Shown piece by piece: positions 6,298 through 7,485 of a stretch of 7,485 nt of DNA. The DNA lies in NCBI GenBank assembly GCA_937860165.1, contig CALMBE010000246.1, positions 1 to 7,485 on the forward strand, written 5' to 3'. Each line of letters starts with the position of its first letter. Position 1 is the stretch's first letter. This DNA is from an uncultured Planctomycetaceae bacterium. GTDB lineage: Bacteria > Planctomycetota > Planctomycetia > Pirellulales > Lacipirellulaceae. The translations under genes and the position numbers were made by a program. The notes below the pieces were generated by a model. It was given only the letters and a program-made list of their open reading frames with translations, had not been told where the DNA came from and did no database searches.

Positions 6298-6387
6298 GGG
6301 GCCATGGCCACGGCGGTACTCCGCTGTGGCCATGCTTGTTTGGCGATCCCCATGCCCACGCCGGAGTACCAGCGTGAGCATGGCACC
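6298..6387 (+). repeat. 90-bp double-hairpin repeat (REPIN-like), copy 2
   Basis: The two hairpins are 6303-6334 (14-bp stem with a single G-T pair, loop TACT) and 6351-6382 (two mismatches, loop AGTA), separated by 16 nt that share GGCGAT with the spacer of the first copy in reverse complement. The right end CATGGCACC is identical to that of copy 1; the left end differs from it at one base. It lies in the opposite orientation to copy 1, with the exosortase and Wzz-kinase genes between them. Confidence 0.8.
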
Positions 6388-6417
6388 TCTGGGGCTGGGA
6401 ATGTCACAAGTGGAACA

Positions 6418-6616
6418 CCCTCCATGGTAAGGCCAATCAGTTCTTCAAGTTATCTTAGTCCCTGGCACACTCGTCATCCCCGCACAGAGCTTGCCCCTCG
6501 CGGAGGCGGGGGCGGGGATCCAGTACTTCACGTTACAAACCCCGCGCTGGGTTCCCGCCTACGCGGGAATGACAACTAAGGTAAACCGAAAATTGATCGG
6601 GCTGCCCTCCATGGTA
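6418..6616. repeat. 12-bp direct repeat flanking the 105-bp element
   Basis: CCCTCCATGGTA occurs at 6418-6429 and again at 6605-6616. The copies lie 41 bp and 29 bp outside the ends of the inverted-repeat element, so they are not its immediate target-site duplication. They may mark an older insertion or a local duplication. Confidence 0.5.
6471..6575. mobile_element. 105-bp MITE/REPIN-like element with GTCATYCCCGC ends
   Basis: The ends TCGTCATCCCCGC (6471-6483) and GCGGGAATGACAA (6563-6575) are imperfect inverted repeats, 11 of 13 matching. Each half folds: ATCCCCGC (6476-6483) pairs with GCGGGGAT (6512-6519), and TTCCCGC (6552-6558) pairs with GCGGGAA (6563-6569) around CTAC. The right half fits the pattern of Neisseria dRS3 repeats (ATTCCC-N8-GGGAAT) at all but one base. 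Elements with such ends occur in many bacteria. It encodes nothing, and its movement would need a transposase in trans. Confidence 0.65.
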
Positions 6617-6714
6617 TCTCCACTGGGAGTAATTCGTCTGCGAAGACCAATTCTTGCGGTTTCGCAGCCTGATTTCGGTTGCCTATTTCTTGTGCGACCC
6701 CTGCCTAGGGTTGA

Positions 6715-6746
6715 TTGACTGTGATCCCTAAAGTGTTTACTGTAAA
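6715..6746 (+). promoter_or_regulatory. Possible promoter of argH
   Basis: TTGACT (6715-6720) is a good -35 box. Downstream candidates for the -10 box are weak: TACTGT at 17-bp spacing (6738-6743) or TGTAAA at 20-bp spacing (6741-6746). It is the best candidate seen upstream of argH, but not a strong one. Confidence 0.3.
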
Positions 6747-6832
6747 GGTGTTGGCGAACGTTTTTCATTTGCTAGCGTCTTCAACGAGGTGGAGTCGCTG
6801 GCGGACCCGCCTGACGTTTTGCCCAGATTCTT

Positions 6833-6838
6833 GGGAGG
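6833..6838 (+). promoter_or_regulatory. Ribosome binding site of argH
   Basis: GGGAGG lies six bases before the TTG at 6845. This site decides the start, since the first ATG in the frame comes only within the conserved protein. Confidence 0.75.
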
Positions 6839-6844
6839 CACACT

Positions 6845-7485
6845 TTGGCAACTAAACCCTGGGGAGGAGTATTCGACGGGGGAACCGATCCCCGGGTCGA
6901 GAAGTTTACCGAAAGCGTGAGCTTCGACCACCGACTTTACGCCCAGGATATCCAGGGTTCGATCGCGCACAGCCAAATGCTGGCGGCCGTGGGGGTGCTC
7001 ACTGCTGCCGAAGCAGCCCAGATCGCCGCTGGATTGGAACAAATCCAAACGGAAATTGCCGCCGGAAAGTTTCTCTTTCGCGAGGAACTTGAAGACGTAC
7101 ACATGAACATCGAGCGGGCGCTGGTCGAGCGGATCGGCGATGTGGGGCGCAAACTCCATACGGGTCGCAGTCGCAACGACCAAGTTGCGACCGATCTGCG
7201 ACTCTGGATTCGAGATTCCATCGACACCCTCGACGAGTTGCTCGCCTCCCTCCAACGGGCCTTCGTGGGGCGATGTGGCCCAGACGAAGGGGTCATTCTC
7301 CCTGGTTACACGCACATGCAACGGGCCCAGCCGGTGCTCGCGAATCATTATTGGCTGGCCTACTGCGAGAAGTTGCAGCGCGATCGCGAGCGGCTTGGCG
7401 ACTGCCGACGCCGGGTGAACCAACTTTCCCTGGGAACTGCAGCGCTCGCGGGAACCTCGATCCCCATCGATCGGCAAATGGTGGC
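6845..7485 (+). CDS. argH: Argininosuccinate lyase, N-terminal part (runs off the window)
   Basis: Cytosolic enzyme that splits argininosuccinate into arginine and fumarate, the last step of arginine synthesis. The visible 213 codons are about the first half of a family that is usually near 460 aa. The frame is open and unbroken from 6845 to the edge. Conserved blocks in order are KPWGGVF (4-10), EDVHMNIE (83-90), [17 protein letters not shown] (105-121, substrate binding), [10 protein letters not shown] (154-163, with His157, a conserved active-site-region residue) and [15 protein letters not shown] (196-210). The last block usually reads LGxGALAGT, so one Gly is Ala here. The fumarase/lyase signature (GSSxMPxKxN) would lie beyond the window. 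Translation starts at TTG 6845, chosen because GGGAGG is correctly spaced and residue 4 begins the conserved block. It is divergent from the exosortase and functionally unrelated to it. Confidence 0.95.
   Translation, partial: MATKPWGGVFDGGTDPRVEKFTESVSFDHRLYAQDIQGSIAHSQMLAAVGVLTAAEAAQIAAGLEQIQTEIAAGKFLFREELEDVHMNIERALVERIGDVGRKLHTGRSRNDQVATDLRLWIRDSIDTLDELLASLQRAFVGRCGPDEGVILPGYTHMQRAQPVLANHYWLAYCEKLQRDRERLGDCRRRVNQLSLGTAALAGTSIPIDRQMV

Larger units (their letters stand above)
5800..6844. other. One-kilobase intergenic region rich in hairpins, no gene seen
   Basis: This region separates the divergent exosortase (minus) and argH (plus) genes, so it must hold both promoters. No open frame here resembles a protein. 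It contains hairpins at 5958-5982 and 6030-6046, a 14-bp perfect palindrome at 6215-6228, the second double-hairpin repeat (6298-6387), a 105-bp inverted-repeat element (6471-6575) flanked by a 12-bp direct repeat, and the argH upstream region. No tRNA or other RNA gene was recognised. Confidence 0.7.

Noticed and set aside
6737..7477. A 246-codon minus-strand open frame
   Set aside because: It is antisense to argH, which shows all expected conserved blocks and a good ribosome site on the plus strand.

Overview
The window most likely comes from a planctomycete of the Pirellulales type. The evidence is a planctomycete-style outer-membrane beta-barrel protein of the Lpg1974/BBP7 kind, an exosortase next to a Wzz-BY-kinase chain-length protein, gene bodies that are clearly GC-rich, few strong Shine-Dalgarno sites, and intergenic regions full of hairpin repeats. 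This is inferred from protein resemblance; no database search was possible.

Layout from left to right: (1) 14-547, minus strand: an AT-rich, 5'-truncated diadenylate cyclase (DAC/DisA_N) domain with intact catalytic motifs but without the usual N-terminal membrane part. (2) 565-1888, plus strand: a good sigma70-type promoter followed by the outer-membrane barrel gene. (3) 1889-2228: a convergent intergenic region with a hairpin after the barrel gene, a 90-bp double-hairpin repeat, and a strong intrinsic terminator serving the minus-strand gene. (4) 2229-4535, minus strand: a 768-aa Wzz/BY-kinase fusion whose Walker A lysine is replaced by serine and which has no C-terminal tyrosine cluster. 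(5) 4536-4863: its leader, with a correctly spaced sigma54-like -24/-12 element. (6) 4864-5799, minus strand: an exosortase with the Cys/Arg/His catalytic triad. (7) 5800-6844: about 1 kb without a recognisable gene, holding hairpins, a second, inverted copy of the 90-bp element and a 105-bp GTCATCCCCGC-type inverted-repeat element. (8) 6845 to the end, plus strand: the first 213 codons of argH (argininosuccinate lyase).

The exosortase and the Wzz-kinase probably act together. Exosortases process C-terminally tagged secreted proteins and are typically encoded beside exopolysaccharide assembly genes; the Wzz protein would set or support polysaccharide chain length. Here the pair stands alone: no EpsI, glycosyltransferases, polysaccharide export protein or tagged substrate lie in view. 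The kinase half looks unable to bind ATP in the normal way, so it may be structural or regulatory. The pair is bracketed by two inverted copies of the 90-bp repeat.

The points most worth a second look are the degenerate kinase P-loop, the sigma54-like site in its leader, the inverted double-hairpin elements around the pair, and the compositionally foreign, truncated DAC gene with tandem repeats at its broken end. No complete new system is demonstrated by the sequence.
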